DNA from: Streptomyces sp. NBC_00704
GTDB lineage: Bacteria > Actinomycetota > Actinomycetes > Streptomycetales > Streptomycetaceae
Reading direction: 5' to 3'
Assembly (NCBI RefSeq): GCF_036226605.1
Contig: NZ_CP109000.1
Location: 1,612,001 to 1,676,000, forward strand
DNA length: 64,000 nucleotides
Positions 42,587 through 56,309 of the stretch are shown piece after piece. The first letter of the stretch is position 1; each line of letters starts with the position of its first letter. The position numbers and the translations under genes were made by a program. The notes under the pieces were generated by a model. That model made no database searches. It was given only the letters and a program-made list of their open reading frames with translations, and was not told the DNA's origin.

Positions 42587-45500
42587 CCCGCACTCCCCGG
42601 ACTCTGGTGCCACAACTTCCTTCCCACCGCGGGCCCTTCGCCCGCGGGGCGCAGATCGGCCCAGGGGTGCATCTCGTACCCCGTGGGCATGCGGAGCCGA
42701 CGCCGCTTCATCGCGTCCTGGGCGGCCGAGCCCGCCGGCGCGGGCGGTCCGTCCGAACCGGCGAGCCGGCCGCGCGCCGGGCCGTCGCCGTCGCCGGGGG
42801 CGCCCGCGCCGGGACCCTCCGGGGCGGCCAGCCGGGCCGCGACCCCTTCCAGCCCCTCGTCCCGGCGCACCTCCAGCAGATCGGCGAGGTTCCAGGCGGC
42901 CGAGCCCACCACGCTGAGGCTGCGCGGCCCGCGCCGCTGCACCACCCCGCGCACCAGCAGCAGCCAGGAGTGGAAGACGGTGTGGGCGCAGGCGTCGTGG
43001 GAGTCCTCGAAGAAGGCCAGGTCGACCAGGCCGGTGCCGTCGTCCAGGGTGCTGAAGACGACCCGTTTGCCGGACCGGATCGGCGGGGTCTGGGTGGCCG
43101 CCTTGGCGCCCGCGACCAGCACGGTCTCCCCGTGCCGCGCCTCCCGCAGCCGCCGGGCCGAGACCACGCCCAGCTCGGCGAGGAAGTCGCCGTGGTCGTC
43201 CATCAGATGGTGCGAGACGTCCATGGACAGCACGCCCAGCTCGGCGCTGAGCCGCTCGGCGGAGGTCAGGTCGGGCAGGCCAGCCGGGGCCGTCCGGCGC
43301 CCGCCGGCCAGGGGGAGCTGCCCGCCGCCCGCCCCGCGTCCGCCCCGGTGCAGCTCGGTCAGGTGCAGTTGCAGGTCACGCCGGTTGCCGCCGAAGGCGT
43401 CCAGTGCGCCGACCTGGGCGAGCCGCCCCGCCAGCGGCCGGCTCGGACGCGCCCGCTCCCAGAAGTCCACCAGCGAGGCGTACGGCTGCCCGTCCGCGAT
43501 CCGCGCCGCCTCGGCCTCGCTGATGCCGTGGACGTCGGAGAGGGCCAGCCGCAGCCCCCAGCGTCCGGCGGAACCAGCCGGATCGCCGGGACCGGCCGTG
43601 TTCGGGGATTTCGTCGGTGCCGTCGACTCCCTCGATGCAGACACCGGGCTTGATTCAGACACCAGTTCGATACGGTGGGCGACGCCCGACCGGTTCACGT
43701 CCAGCGGCAGGATCGGCACCCCGCGCCGCCGGGCGTCCGCCAGCAGCAGCCGCTTGGGGTACATCCCGGGGTCGTGCGTGAGCAGTCCGGCGTAGAAGGC
43801 CGCCGGGTGGTGCGCCTTCAGCCACGCCGACTGGTACGTCGGGACGGCGAAGGCGACCGCGTGCGCCTTGCAGAAGCCGTAGGAGCCGAAGGCCTCGACG
43901 ATCTCCCAGGTCCGCTGAATCGTTTCTGCGTCATAGCCCCGGGCCGCCGCGTGCTGGGCGAACCACACCTTGATCCGCCCCTGGGACTCCGGGTCGGACA
44001 GCCCGCGCCGCACCCGGTCCGCCTCGCCCCGCCCGCAGCCGGTCATGATCGCGACGATGTCGATGACCTGCTCGTGGAAGACGACGACGCCGTAGGTCTC
44101 CCGCAGCGGCTCCGCCAGGTCGGGATGCGGGTACCGGACCGGCGCGCGCCCGTGCCGGGCCTCGATGAACGGCCGCACCATGTCGGCGGCGACCGGGCCG
44201 GGCCGGAAGAGGGAGATGTCGACGACGAGATCGTGGAAGGCGGCCGGCTGCAACCGGCCCACCAGGTCCCGCTGGCCCGGCGACTCGATCTGGAAGCACC
44301 CCAGCGTCTCGGTGGACCGGATGAGCCGGTACGTCGCCGGGTCGCCCTCCTCGACCGCGTCCAGGTCGACGCGCTCGCCCGTGGCCCGCTCCACCTCCGC
44401 CACCGCGTGCGCCATCGCCGACTGCATCCGCACGCCCAGCACGTCCAGCTTGAGCAGCCCGAGGTCCTCGACGTCGTCCTTGTCGAACTGGGCCATCGGG
44501 AACCCCTCGCCGCTGGTGGGCACGACCGGCGTGCGGGAGAGCAGGGAGGCGTCGGACAGGAGCACCCCGCACGGGTGCATGGCGACTCCGCGCGGGAGGG
44601 CGTCGAGAGCCTCGACCAGATCCCACAGCCGCCCGTACCTCTCCTTCTCCCCTGCCAGCGCCCGGAGTTCGGGCAGTTCCGCGAGGGCCGCGCGGGCGTC
44701 CCGGGCCCGGATGTGCGGGAAGGACTTGGCGACGCGGTCGATCTCGGCCGGGTCCATGGACAGGGCCGCGCCGACGTCCCGGATCGCGTGCCGGACGCGG
44801 TACGTCTCCGGCATCGCGACCGTCGCCACCCGCTCGGCCCCGAAGCGGCCGATGATCGCGCGGTAGACCTCCAGCCGGCGCGCGGACTCGACGTCGACGT
44901 CGATGTCGGGCAGCACGACCCGCTCCCGGGACAGGAAGCGCTCCATCAGCAGCCCGTGCTCCAGGGGGTCGGCGTGGGCGATGCCGAGGAGGTGGTTGAC
45001 GAGGGAGCCCGCGCCCGAACCGCGCGCGGCGACCCGGATGCCCATCTTCCGTACGTCGTCCACGACTTGAGCGACCGTCAGGAAATAGGAGGCGAATCCG
45101 TGGTGGGCGATGATGTCGAGTTCGTCGTGCATCCGCTCCCAGTACGCCCGCGCCGTCGCGGAGCGGTCGTAGCCGCGCAGCACCATCCCCGCCGCCGCCC
45201 GTGAGGCCAGCGTCCGCTGGGCGGTGCGGCGGTCCGCGCCCACGAGACGCGGCTCGGGGAAGTGGACGGCGCCCATGCCCAGGTCGTCCTCGGGGTCGAC
45301 CAGGCACTCGGCGGCCGCGGCCCGGGTCTGCTCCAGCAGCCGGTGGGCGACGTCCCGCCGGAAGCCCGCGGCCTCCACGATCCGCTGCGCCGCCCCGAGC
45401 ATGGCGTCCGCGCCCTTGAGCCAGGCCTCGCCCGAGTCCAGTTCCTTGGCGGGGTCGACGGGGACGAGCCGGCGGGCCGCGTCCAGGATGTCGGCGACCG

Positions 45501-46203
45501 GGCCCTGGCCGGGGTCGGCGTACCGGACGGCGTTGCTGAGGACGGGCCGGATCCGCTGTTCGGCGGCGAAGCCGACGGTGCGGGCGGCCAGCCGCAGGGA
45601 GCCGGGGCCGGTGCCGGTGCGCCCGTGCCAGACGGCCTCCAGGCGCAGGGCGTCGCCGTACGCCTCGCGCCAGGGGGCGAGGAGCCGCGCGGCCCGGTCC
45701 GGACGGCCCGCGGCGAGTGCGCGGCCGACGTCGGAGGCCGGGCCGAGCAGGACGGTCAGGCCGTCGCCGTGGTTGTCGGCCCAGGGCAGCGCGGGCGGGG
45801 CCGCGCCGTCCCCGTCCCCGCGCGCGTGCGCGGCCGTGACCAGCCGGCACAGGTCGGCCCAGCCCTTCGCGCCGTCGCGGGCGAGGAAGGTGACGCGGGG
45901 CGTCGACTCGTCGACGAAGGCGCCGCCGCGCACGGGAGTGCGGCGGCGGTCCCGGCGCACGGACGCGTCGCCCTGCGGGCGCTCGGGCGCCGTCACCGCC
46001 AGGTCCACCCCGAACAGCGGGCGCACGCCCGCCTTCGCGCAGGCCTTGGCGAAGCGGACCGTGCCCGCGAGGGTGTCGCGGTCGGTGAGGGCGAGGGCGT
46101 CCATGCCCCGCTCCGAGGCGCGCTCGGCCAGCCGCTCCGGGTGCGAGGCCCCGTACCGCAGGGAGAACCCGGAGACGGTGTGCAGATGCGTGAACCCCGG
46201 CAT
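42583..46203 (-). CDS. dnaE2: Error-prone DNA polymerase III alpha subunit (DnaE2/ImuC)
   Basis: A 1206-residue C-family polymerase: PHP domain (FTHLHTVSGFSLRYGA, ALTDRDTLAG), palm with catalytic Asps in VLPDIDVDVES, thumb/fingers blocks (GAGSLVNHLLGIAHADPLEHGLLMERFL, HPCGVLLSD, SYGFCKAHAVAFAVPTYQSAWLKAHHPAAFYAGLL), and OB fold near the end. The short C-terminus lacks the replicative DnaE tau-binding tail. It pairs with the overlapping imuB-like gene as an SOS translesion mutasome. ATG 46203 has GGGAGG 5 nt upstream, inside the alternative ATG 46218. Two LexA-box candidates precede it. Confidence 0.95.
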   Translation of the reverse strand: MPGFTHLHTVSGFSLRYGASHPERLAERASERGMDALALTDRDTLAGTVRFAKACAKAGVRPLFGVDLAVTAPERPQGDASVRRDRRRTPVRGGAFVDESTPRVTFLARDGAKGWADLCRLVTAAHARGDGDGAAPPALPWADNHGDGLTVLLGPASDVGRALAAGRPDRAARLLAPWREAYGDALRLEAVWHGRTGTGPGSLRLAARTVGFAAEQRIRPVLSNAVRYADPGQGPVADILDAARRLVPVDPAKELDSGEAWLKGADAMLGAAQRIVEAAGFRRDVAHRLLEQTRAAAAECLVDPEDDLGMGAVHFPEPRLVGADRRTAQRTLASRAAAGMVLRGYDRSATARAYWERMHDELDIIAHHGFASYFLTVAQVVDDVRKMGIRVAARGSGAGSLVNHLLGIAHADPLEHGLLMERFLSRERVVLPDIDVDVESARRLEVYRAIIGRFGAERVATVAMPETYRVRHAIRDVGAALSMDPAEIDRVAKSFPHIRARDARAALAELPELRALAGEKERYGRLWDLVEALDALPRGVAMHPCGVLLSDASLLSRTPVVPTSGEGFPMAQFDKDDVEDLGLLKLDVLGVRMQSAMAHAVAEVERATGERVDLDAVEEGDPATYRLIRSTETLGCFQIESPGQRDLVGRLQPAAFHDLVVDISLFRPGPVAADMVRPFIEARHGRAPVRYPHPDLAEPLRETYGVVVFHEQVIDIVAIMTGCGRGEADRVRRGLSDPESQGRIKVWFAQHAAARGYDAETIQRTWEIVEAFGSYGFCKAHAVAFAVPTYQSAWLKAHHPAAFYAGLLTHDPGMYPKRLLLADARRRGVPILPLDVNRSGVAHRIELVSESSPVSASRESTAPTKSPNTAGPGDPAGSAGRWGLRLALSDVHGISEAEAARIADGQPYASLVDFWERARPSRPLAGRLAQVGALDAFGGNRRDLQLHLTELHRGGRGAGGGQLPLAGGRRTAPAGLPDLTSAERLSAELGVLSMDVSHHLMDDHGDFLAELGVVSARRLREARHGETVLVAGAKAATQTPPIRSGKRVVFSTLDDGTGLVDLAFFEDSHDACAHTVFHSWLLLVRGVVQRRGPRSLSVVGSAAWNLADLLEVRRDEGLEGVAARLAAPEGPGAGAPGDGDGPARGRLAGSDGPPAPAGSAAQDAMKRRRLRMPTGYEMHPWADLRPAGEGPAVGRKLWHQSPGSAG

Positions 46204-46237
46204 CCGCACCTCCCGCATCGCATGAGCCCGATCGAAT

Positions 46238-46251
46238 CGAACATCAGTTCA
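46238..46251. promoter_or_regulatory. LexA (SOS) box candidate 1
   Basis: CGAACATCAGTTCA fits the actinobacterial LexA core GAAC-N4-GTTC exactly. It lies 35 bp upstream of the dnaE2 start, over the expected promoter. Confidence 0.7.
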
Positions 46252-46283
46252 CTACTCTCCCACCCCCACCATAGACCAAATTC

Positions 46284-46297
46284 CGAACGTATGTACG
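46284..46297. promoter_or_regulatory. LexA (SOS) box candidate 2
   Basis: CGAACGTATGTACG matches the consensus CGAACRNRYGTTCG with a single change (GTAC for GTTC). It lies 46 bp downstream of candidate 1 and 81 bp from dnaE2, between the two divergent genes. A longer inverted repeat CCGAACG ... CGTTCGG spans 46283-46309. Confidence 0.6.
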
Positions 46298-46355
46298 ACA
46301 GCCGTTCGGACGCCCCCCACCTGCGGAAACATGCCCCTCCCCGGACCGTGGGGAC

Positions 46356-47411
46356 ATGACACAGAGCACCGGCGCCGACGCCCCCCGCGGCCCCTCCCGC
46401 GGCTCCTTCCTCGACGAGGTGAAGGACGCCGTCACCCCGCGGGCCACGCTGCTGGTCGTCGGCGTGGTCGCCCTCCATCTGCTCTTCATCGCCTCCTACG
46501 TCGGGGCCCTGCACGACCCGCGCCCCAAGGACGTGCCGTTCGGCGTGGTGGCGCCCCAGGCCGTCGCCCGGCAGACGGTGGCCCGGCTGGAGAAGGTGCC
46601 CGGCGGCCCCCTCGACCCGCGGGCGGTGGCCGACGCGGCGACGGCGCGCGCGCAGATCCTCGACCGGAAGATCGACGGCGCCCTGGTCGTCGGCCCGGCG
46701 AACGGCGCCGACACCCTCCTGGTGGCCACCGGCGGCGGCAAGGTGCTGGCCGCCACCCTGGCGACGCTCACCACCTCCCTGGAGAAGTCCCGGGCACGCA
46801 CCCTGCGGACCGTCGACGTGGTCCCCGCCGCCAAGGAGGACGCCAACGGACTGACGGCCTTCTACCTGGCCGTCGGCTGGTGCGTGGGCGGCTACCTCTG
46901 CGCCTCGATCATGGTCGTCAGCTCGGGCGCCGGCCGCTCCACCCCACGGCGCGCGGTGATCCGGCTGCTCGCCATGGCCGTCGTCGCCGCCGTCGGCGGA
47001 CTCGGCGGCGCCCTGATCATCGGCCCGGTCCTGGGCGCCCTGCCGGGCGGGGTCGCGGCCTACTGGGGGCTCGGGACGCTGATCGTCTTCGCCGTCGGCG
47101 CGGCCACGCTCGCCTTCCAGGGCGTCTTCGGGCTCGCCGGCATCGGGCTCGTCATCCTGCTCGTGGTGATCCTGGGCAACCCGAGCGCGGGCGGCGCCCT
47201 GCCGCCCCCGCTGCTCCCGCCGTTCTGGAAGGCGATCGGCCCGGCGCTGCCGCCCGGCGCGGGAACCTGGGCGGCGCGCTCGATCGCCTACTTCAAGGGC
47301 AACGACATGACCGCGTCCCTGCTGGTGCTGTCCGCGTGGGCGGTCGGGGGCGTCGCCGTCACCCTGCTCGCCTCGGTCCTGCGCACGCGCGGCGCGCGGA
47401 ACGCGACGTGA
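46356..47411 (+). CDS. DUF3533-like membrane protein (ABC-2/YhgE type)
   Basis: The 351-residue protein has a first helix at about 30-50 (LLVVGVVALHLLFIASYVGAL), an extracytoplasmic domain (to about 165) and four to five C-terminal helices, including GGLGGALIIGPVLGALPGG and FGLAGIGLVILLVVILG. The layout TM-long loop-TM cluster, with FPxxPxxK-like DVPFGVVAP after the first helix, is that of DUF3533/YhgE (phage-infection-protein) families. Function unknown; efflux or envelope stress roles have been proposed for the group. ATG 46356 follows GTGGGGAC. Confidence 0.72.
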   Translation: MTQSTGADAPRGPSRGSFLDEVKDAVTPRATLLVVGVVALHLLFIASYVGALHDPRPKDVPFGVVAPQAVARQTVARLEKVPGGPLDPRAVADAATARAQILDRKIDGALVVGPANGADTLLVATGGGKVLAATLATLTTSLEKSRARTLRTVDVVPAAKEDANGLTAFYLAVGWCVGGYLCASIMVVSSGAGRSTPRRAVIRLLAMAVVAAVGGLGGALIIGPVLGALPGGVAAYWGLGTLIVFAVGAATLAFQGVFGLAGIGLVILLVVILGNPSAGGALPPPLLPPFWKAIGPALPPGAGTWAARSIAYFKGNDMTASLLVLSAWAVGGVAVTLLASVLRTRGARNAT

Positions 47412-47430
47412 GACGCGGCCGTGCCGGCCG

Positions 47431-48513
47431 TCAGCCGATCCGGGTCCCCGTGGCCGCGAGGGCCTCCGTCACCGGCTGGAAGAACGTCTCCCCGCCCGAG
47501 GCGCAGTCGCCGCTGCCGCCCGAGGTCAGGCCGACGGCGCTGCCGCCCGAGAAGAGGGAGCCGCCGCTGTCGCCGGGCTCGGCGCACACGTCGGTCCGGA
47601 TCAGCCCGTCGACGATGTCGCCGTTGCCGTAGTTGACCGTCGCGTCCAGGCCCGTGACCGTGCCGGAGTGCACGCGGGTGGTGGAGCCGCTGCGGGTGAC
47701 CTTCATGCCGACGGTGGCCTCGGCGGCGCCGGTGATCGGCCGGGCCGAGCCGTCGTAGAGGTTCACCTCGCTCGGGTGGGGCACGTCGGCGGTGTACCTG
47801 ACCAGGCCGTAGTCGTCGCCCGGGAAGCTGGAGGCCTCGTTGGCGCCGATCGTCGCGCCGGAGGCGTCCGACCAGGTGGAGATCGCGTCGGTGCAGTGCC
47901 CGGCGGTCAGGAAGTACGGCTTGCCGCCCTTGACGACGTTGAAGCCGAGCGAGCAGCGCCCGCCGCCTCCGCCGATGGCGTCGCCGCCGGCGATGAAGGG
48001 GGTGAACTCGCCCTTGGAGCGCCGCAGTTCGGCCACCGGGCCGAGCCCGTCGACGATCTCGGAGAGCTTGGCCCACTGCGCGTCGGACACCGTGCGGTCG
48101 GCGAAGACCACGACCTTGTCGGTGGTCGGGTCGGTCACCCAGGCGGTGCCCGGGACGCTCGCGTCCGCCTTCAGCCTGGCGTGGGCGCCGGTCAGTTCGG
48201 CGAGGGTGTTCCCGACGAGTCTGGCCCGGGCGCCGGCGGCCTCGACGGTGTGCGCGGCGTCCTCGTCCAGGACGTTCACCACGAGAGCGTGACGCTCGGC
48301 GTCGTAGTACGTGCCCGCCGCGTCGTCGCCCAGGTCCGCGCCCAGGGTCGAGGCCAGCCTCCCGGCCGCGAGGGCCGACAGGACGGCCGGCCGCGGGCTC
48401 TTCGCCGGCTCGCCGGCGCTCGCGGTCTGGAGGGTGACTCCCGCGGTGACGAGCGCGGCGGCGGCCGCGCCCGCGACCACCGCCCGTCGTCCGGATATCC
48501 GTCGGTGCTTCAA
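47431..48513 (-). CDS. sprD: Streptogrisin D-like secreted serine protease
   Basis: A 360-residue prepro-protease: Tat/Sec-type signal ([32 protein letters not shown]), propeptide (about 35-170), then the mature S1E chymotrypsin fold from [18 protein letters not shown], with His in TAGHCTD, Asp in DDYGLVRY and Ser in [12 protein letters not shown]. Strongly resembles streptogrisin D, from memory. No ATG or GTG is suitably placed: AGGAGG lies 7 nt before TTG 48513, which is therefore taken as start. Six Cys make three disulfides. Confidence 0.92.
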   Translation of the reverse strand: MKHRRISGRRAVVAGAAAAALVTAGVTLQTASAGEPAKSPRPAVLSALAAGRLASTLGADLGDDAAGTYYDAERHALVVNVLDEDAAHTVEAAGARARLVGNTLAELTGAHARLKADASVPGTAWVTDPTTDKVVVFADRTVSDAQWAKLSEIVDGLGPVAELRRSKGEFTPFIAGGDAIGGGGGRCSLGFNVVKGGKPYFLTAGHCTDAISTWSDASGATIGANEASSFPGDDYGLVRYTADVPHPSEVNLYDGSARPITGAAEATVGMKVTRSGSTTRVHSGTVTGLDATVNYGNGDIVDGLIRTDVCAEPGDSGGSLFSGGSAVGLTSGGSGDCASGGETFFQPVTEALAATGTRIG

Positions 48514-48807
48514 CTCGCGTCCTCCTGTGGGGGCCGGTCCGCAGCGGTGTCGCAGGCCGCGGCGGGCCGGAGGGGTGGTCGGCGGCGGCCCACTCTTCCC
48601 AACCCCGCGCGGAGCGCACAAGGTCGACCTCGACAAGCGCACAGGGTGGGCACCGCACGCCCCCTGCTCCTTCACCACCCCTTCCGGGTGTTGTCACCCG
48701 GGGACGAACGCGCAGCCCGGGAGACTCATCTCGCGCACACGAAGCGGCGATCCCCTCGGCCCTTCCCCTGGCCGCTGCCATATTCGAAGCCACTTTCGGA
48801 GGTGGCT
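48514..48807. other. Divergent intergenic region, sprD / carboxyltransferase
   Basis: 294 bp with promoters for the protease and for the lipid locus. Contains GGAGG immediately before the carboxyltransferase GTG. No gene or strong palindrome recognised. Confidence 0.5.
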
Positions 48808-50382
48808 GTGACGCCAGAGGCGACGACATCCCGGGGGCCGAGGACGGCGACGCGCGTGCCCGACGGCACCGCCGAACGTCTCACCGGCCTGGAGAGCCGG
48901 CGGGCCCGGGCGCTGGCTCCGGGCGGACCGCGCAGACGCGGCGAGCACGGCGCACGCGAACGGATCGACCTGCTGCTGGACGTGGGCTCGTTCACCGAGA
49001 CCGGCCAGTTCGTCCGGGGCCGCCCCACCGGGGACGGCGCCCGGCGGCCGTACGGCGACGGCGTGGTCACCGGTTACGGCACGGTCGACGGACGTCCGGT
49101 CTGCGTGTTCGCCCAGGACCCCACCGTCTTCGGCGGCAGCATGGGCGAGGCGTTCGGCGAGAAGACGGTCGCCCTGATGGACCTCGCCCTGAAGACCGGC
49201 TGTCCGGTCGTCGGGCTCAACGACGGCGGCGGCGCCCGCATCCAGGAGGGCGTCGCCTCGCTCGCCCTCTACGCCGAGCTGGTGCGGCGCAACGTCAAGG
49301 CGTCCGGGGTCATCCCGCAGATCTCGGTCGTGCTCGGGCCGTGCGCCGGCGGGGCGGCGTACTCGCCGGCCATCACCGACTTCACCGTCATGGTGGACGG
49401 CGCCTCGCACATGTTCGTCACCGGACCCGACGTCATCGAGGCGGTCACCGGCGAGCGCACCGAAGCCGAGGAACTCGGCGGCGCCCGCACCAGCAACACC
49501 GTCAACGGCAACGCCCACTTCCTCGCCGCCGACGAGGCCGACGCCCTCGACACCGTGCGCGACCTGCTGTCGTACCTGCCCGCCAACAACCTGGAACCGC
49601 CGCCTCACTACGCCCCGGCCGCCGCGGGCGCGGGCCGGCCGCTCGACGAGATCGTGCCCGACCGGCTCGCGCAGGCCTACGACATGCGCGACGTCCTGCG
49701 GGCGGTCGTCGACAACGGCGAACTGCTGGAGATCCAGGAGCTGTTCGCGCCCAACATCGTCTGCGCCCTGGCCCTCGTCGAGGGCGCCCCGGTCGGCGTC
49801 GTCGCCAACCAGCCGCTGCACGCGGCCGGCGTCCTCGACATCGACGCCTCCGAGAAGGCCGCGCGCTTCGTGCGGTTCTGCGACGCGTTCGGCATCCCGC
49901 TGCTGACCTTCGCCGACGTCCCCGGTTATCTCTCCGGGGTCCGCCAGGAGCAGGGCGGGATCATCCGGCGCGGCGCCAAACTGCTCTACGCCTACGCCGA
50001 GGCGACCGTCCCCAAGGTCACCGTGGTGGTGCGCAAGGCGTACGGCGGCGGATACGCGGTGATGGGATCCAAGCACCTGGGCGCCGACATCAACCTCGCC
50101 TGGCCCACGGCCCGGATCGCGGTCATGGGCGCCGAGGGCGCCGTCGGCGTCCTGCACCGGCGGGAGATCGCCGCCGCCGACGACCCCGACGCGCTGCGGG
50201 CCCGTCTCGTCGCCGCGTACGAGAGCACCCACGGCACCCCCTATCCCGCCGCCGAACGCGGATACGTCGACGCCGTCATCGCCCCGCGCGACACCCGCGC
50301 CCACGTCTGCCGCGCCCTGCGCGCGCTGCGCGGCAAGCGCGCCCCGATGCCGGAGCGCCGGCACGGCAACATCCCGCTCTGA
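48808..50382 (+). CDS. Acyl-CoA carboxylase carboxyltransferase (AccD4-like beta subunit)
   Basis: The 524-residue protein is a full biotin-dependent carboxyltransferase: GHGARERIDLLLD-type N-terminus, VFAQDPTVFGGSMGEAFGEKTVALMDLALKTGCPVVGLNDGGGARIQEGVASL, PQISVVLGPCAGGAAYSPAITDFTVMV, then the second crotonase-like half with FADVPGYLSGVRQEQGGIIRRGAKLLYAYAEATVPKVTVVVRKAYGGGYAVMGSKHLGAD. It carboxylates acyl-CoA using biotin on a separate alpha subunit that is not in the window. GTG 48808 follows GGAGG. It leads the pks13-like operon (18 bp to the next gene), the place held by accD4 in mycobacteria. Confidence 0.9.
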   Translation: MTPEATTSRGPRTATRVPDGTAERLTGLESRRARALAPGGPRRRGEHGARERIDLLLDVGSFTETGQFVRGRPTGDGARRPYGDGVVTGYGTVDGRPVCVFAQDPTVFGGSMGEAFGEKTVALMDLALKTGCPVVGLNDGGGARIQEGVASLALYAELVRRNVKASGVIPQISVVLGPCAGGAAYSPAITDFTVMVDGASHMFVTGPDVIEAVTGERTEAEELGGARTSNTVNGNAHFLAADEADALDTVRDLLSYLPANNLEPPPHYAPAAAGAGRPLDEIVPDRLAQAYDMRDVLRAVVDNGELLEIQELFAPNIVCALALVEGAPVGVVANQPLHAAGVLDIDASEKAARFVRFCDAFGIPLLTFADVPGYLSGVRQEQGGIIRRGAKLLYAYAEATVPKVTVVVRKAYGGGYAVMGSKHLGADINLAWPTARIAVMGAEGAVGVLHRREIAAADDPDALRARLVAAYESTHGTPYPAAERGYVDAVIAPRDTRAHVCRALRALRGKRAPMPERRHGNIPL

Positions 50383-50400
50383 CCGTGTGAGGAGCCATCC

Positions 50401-52298
50401 GTGACGGACACCCCCCGCCTCCCGCCCGCACCCGCCTGCCGGAGTCTGCCCGCGTACGTGCGGCACTGGGCCGCGACCACCCCCGACCGCCGGGCGTTCA
50501 CCTTCGTCGACCACCCCGCCGCCCACCCGCGGGGCGTGCACCGCACCCTGACCTGGCGCCGACTGGACCTGCGGGTGCGGGCGCTGGCCGCACGGCTCGC
50601 CGAGGAGGCCGGGCCCGGGGCGCGGGTCGCGCTGCTGTGCCCGCAGGGCACGCGGTACGTCACCGCGTTCCTCGCGGCGCTGGCCGCACGCATGGTCGCC
50701 GTCCCGCTGTACCCGCCGGGGCTGCCCGGACACGGCGACCGGCTCCGCGCCGTGCTCGCCGACGCGTGTCCGGCGGTCGTCGTCACGACGAGCGAGCTCC
50801 TCGGCGAGGTGCGGGAGTTCTGCGCGGGCGGTGCGGTGCGGGTCGTCGCCGCCGACCTGGTGCCCGACGCCGCCGCCGGGGACCTCCCCCCGCTGCCGGA
50901 GACGCCGGACGACACCGACGTCGCCTATCTGCAGTACACCTCCGGCTCGACCCGGACCCCGGCGGGCGTGGAGATCACGCACGCCAACGTCGTCGCCAAC
51001 GCCCGTCAGGCGCTGACCGCGTACGTCGCCGAGGGCGCCCCGGTGACCTGCGTGGGGTGGCTGCCGCTCTACCACGACATGGGGCTCGTGCTGAGCGTCG
51101 CCGCCCCGGTCTCGCGGGGAGCGCTGTCGGTGCTCATGGACCCGGTCGCGTTCCTGCACGAGCCCGCGCGCTGGCTGCGGCTGCTCTCCGCGCATCCGCA
51201 CGCGGTGAGCGCCGCGCCCAACTTCGCCTACGACTACTGTGCCTCGGCCGTCACCGAGGGGCAGAAGGCGGAGCTGCGACTGGACCGGATCACCGCACTG
51301 ATCAACGGCAGCGAGCCGGTGCGGCCCGGCACGGCCGACGCCTTCCAGGCCGCCTTCGCCGCCCGGGGACTCGTGGCGCGGACCCACTGCCCGTCGTACG
51401 GGCTCGCGGAGGCCACCGTGTTCGTCAGCGCGGCCCGGCCCTGGGAGCCGCTGCGCCGGTTCGCGCTCGACCGCGACGCGCTGACCGCGGGGAAGGCCCT
51501 GCCCGCTCGGCCCGACGATCCCACGGCCGTGCTGCTCGCCGGCTGCGGCGCCCCGGCCGGGCAGCAGGTCCGTATCGCCGACCCGGTGTCGCGCACCGCG
51601 CTGCCGGAGGGCGAGGTCGGCGAGATCTGGGTGCGCGGCCCCAACGTCGGCCGCGGCTACCGCGACCAGGACGGACCGACCCGCCGCGTCTTCGGCGCGG
51701 AACTCACCGAGCCCCCGCCCGGACCCCCGGGCCGGCCGCCGTCCGACCCACCGCAGGGGTCCGGACCGAGCCCCGCACCGGCGCACACGGGCACCACCCC
51801 CGGCCCGGCGGGCGGGCGGCGCTCGGGGGGCTGGTTGCGCACCGGTGACCTCGGGACGTTCCTGGACGGCCAGTTGATCGTCACCGGCCGGCTGAAGGAC
51901 CTCATCGTCGTCGACGGCCGCAACCACTATCCGCAGGACGTGGAGGCCACCGTCCAGGACGCGCACCCGGCAGTGCGGCGCGACCGGCTCGCCGCGTTCG
52001 CCGTGCCGGGTCCTGAGGGCGAACGGGCGGCCGTGGTGGCGGAGCACGCGCGGACCGCGGACCCCGCCGGGATCGACGTTCCGGCCCTGGTGCGCACGGT
52101 ACGGGCGGCCGTGTCCGCCCGGCACGGGCTGCGGCTCGCCGACGTCGTGCTCGTGCCGCCGGGCGCCGTCCCCCGGACGTCCAGCGGCAAGGTGTCGCGG
52201 ACGCTGGCCCGTGAACGGTACCTGGCGGGCGCGTACGCGCCAGGGACGGAGACGGTGGCGGTGACGACCGGGACGGCGACCGGGACGGGGGCGGCCGG

Positions 52299-52302
<4 letters not shown>
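50401..52302 (+). CDS. Fatty-acyl-AMP ligase (FadD32-like FAAL)
   Basis: Activates a fatty acid to acyl-AMP and loads it on a carrier protein. The A-loop is LQYTSGSTRTPAGVEITHANVV and further FAAL marks are GWLPLYHDMGL, PNFAYDYC, NGSEPVR and ATVFVSAARP; DLIVVDGRNHYPQDVE and the C-terminal Lys (SSGKVSR) close the fold. A Pro/Gly-rich insertion at about residues 439-477 interrupts the hinge region before GGWLRTGDLG. GTG 50401 has GAGGAG upstream. The stop overlaps the PKS start by 4 bp (GTGA). Same order as fadD32-pks13. Confidence 0.92.
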
Positions 52303-56288
<3,986 letters not shown>

Positions 56289-56309
56289 ACCGGACGACGA
56301 GGAGCCGCC

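Noticed and set aside
47668..48807. Extension of the carboxyltransferase frame upstream
   Set aside because: It is antisense to the streptogrisin gene and lacks family similarity; GGAGG marks the true start at 48808.
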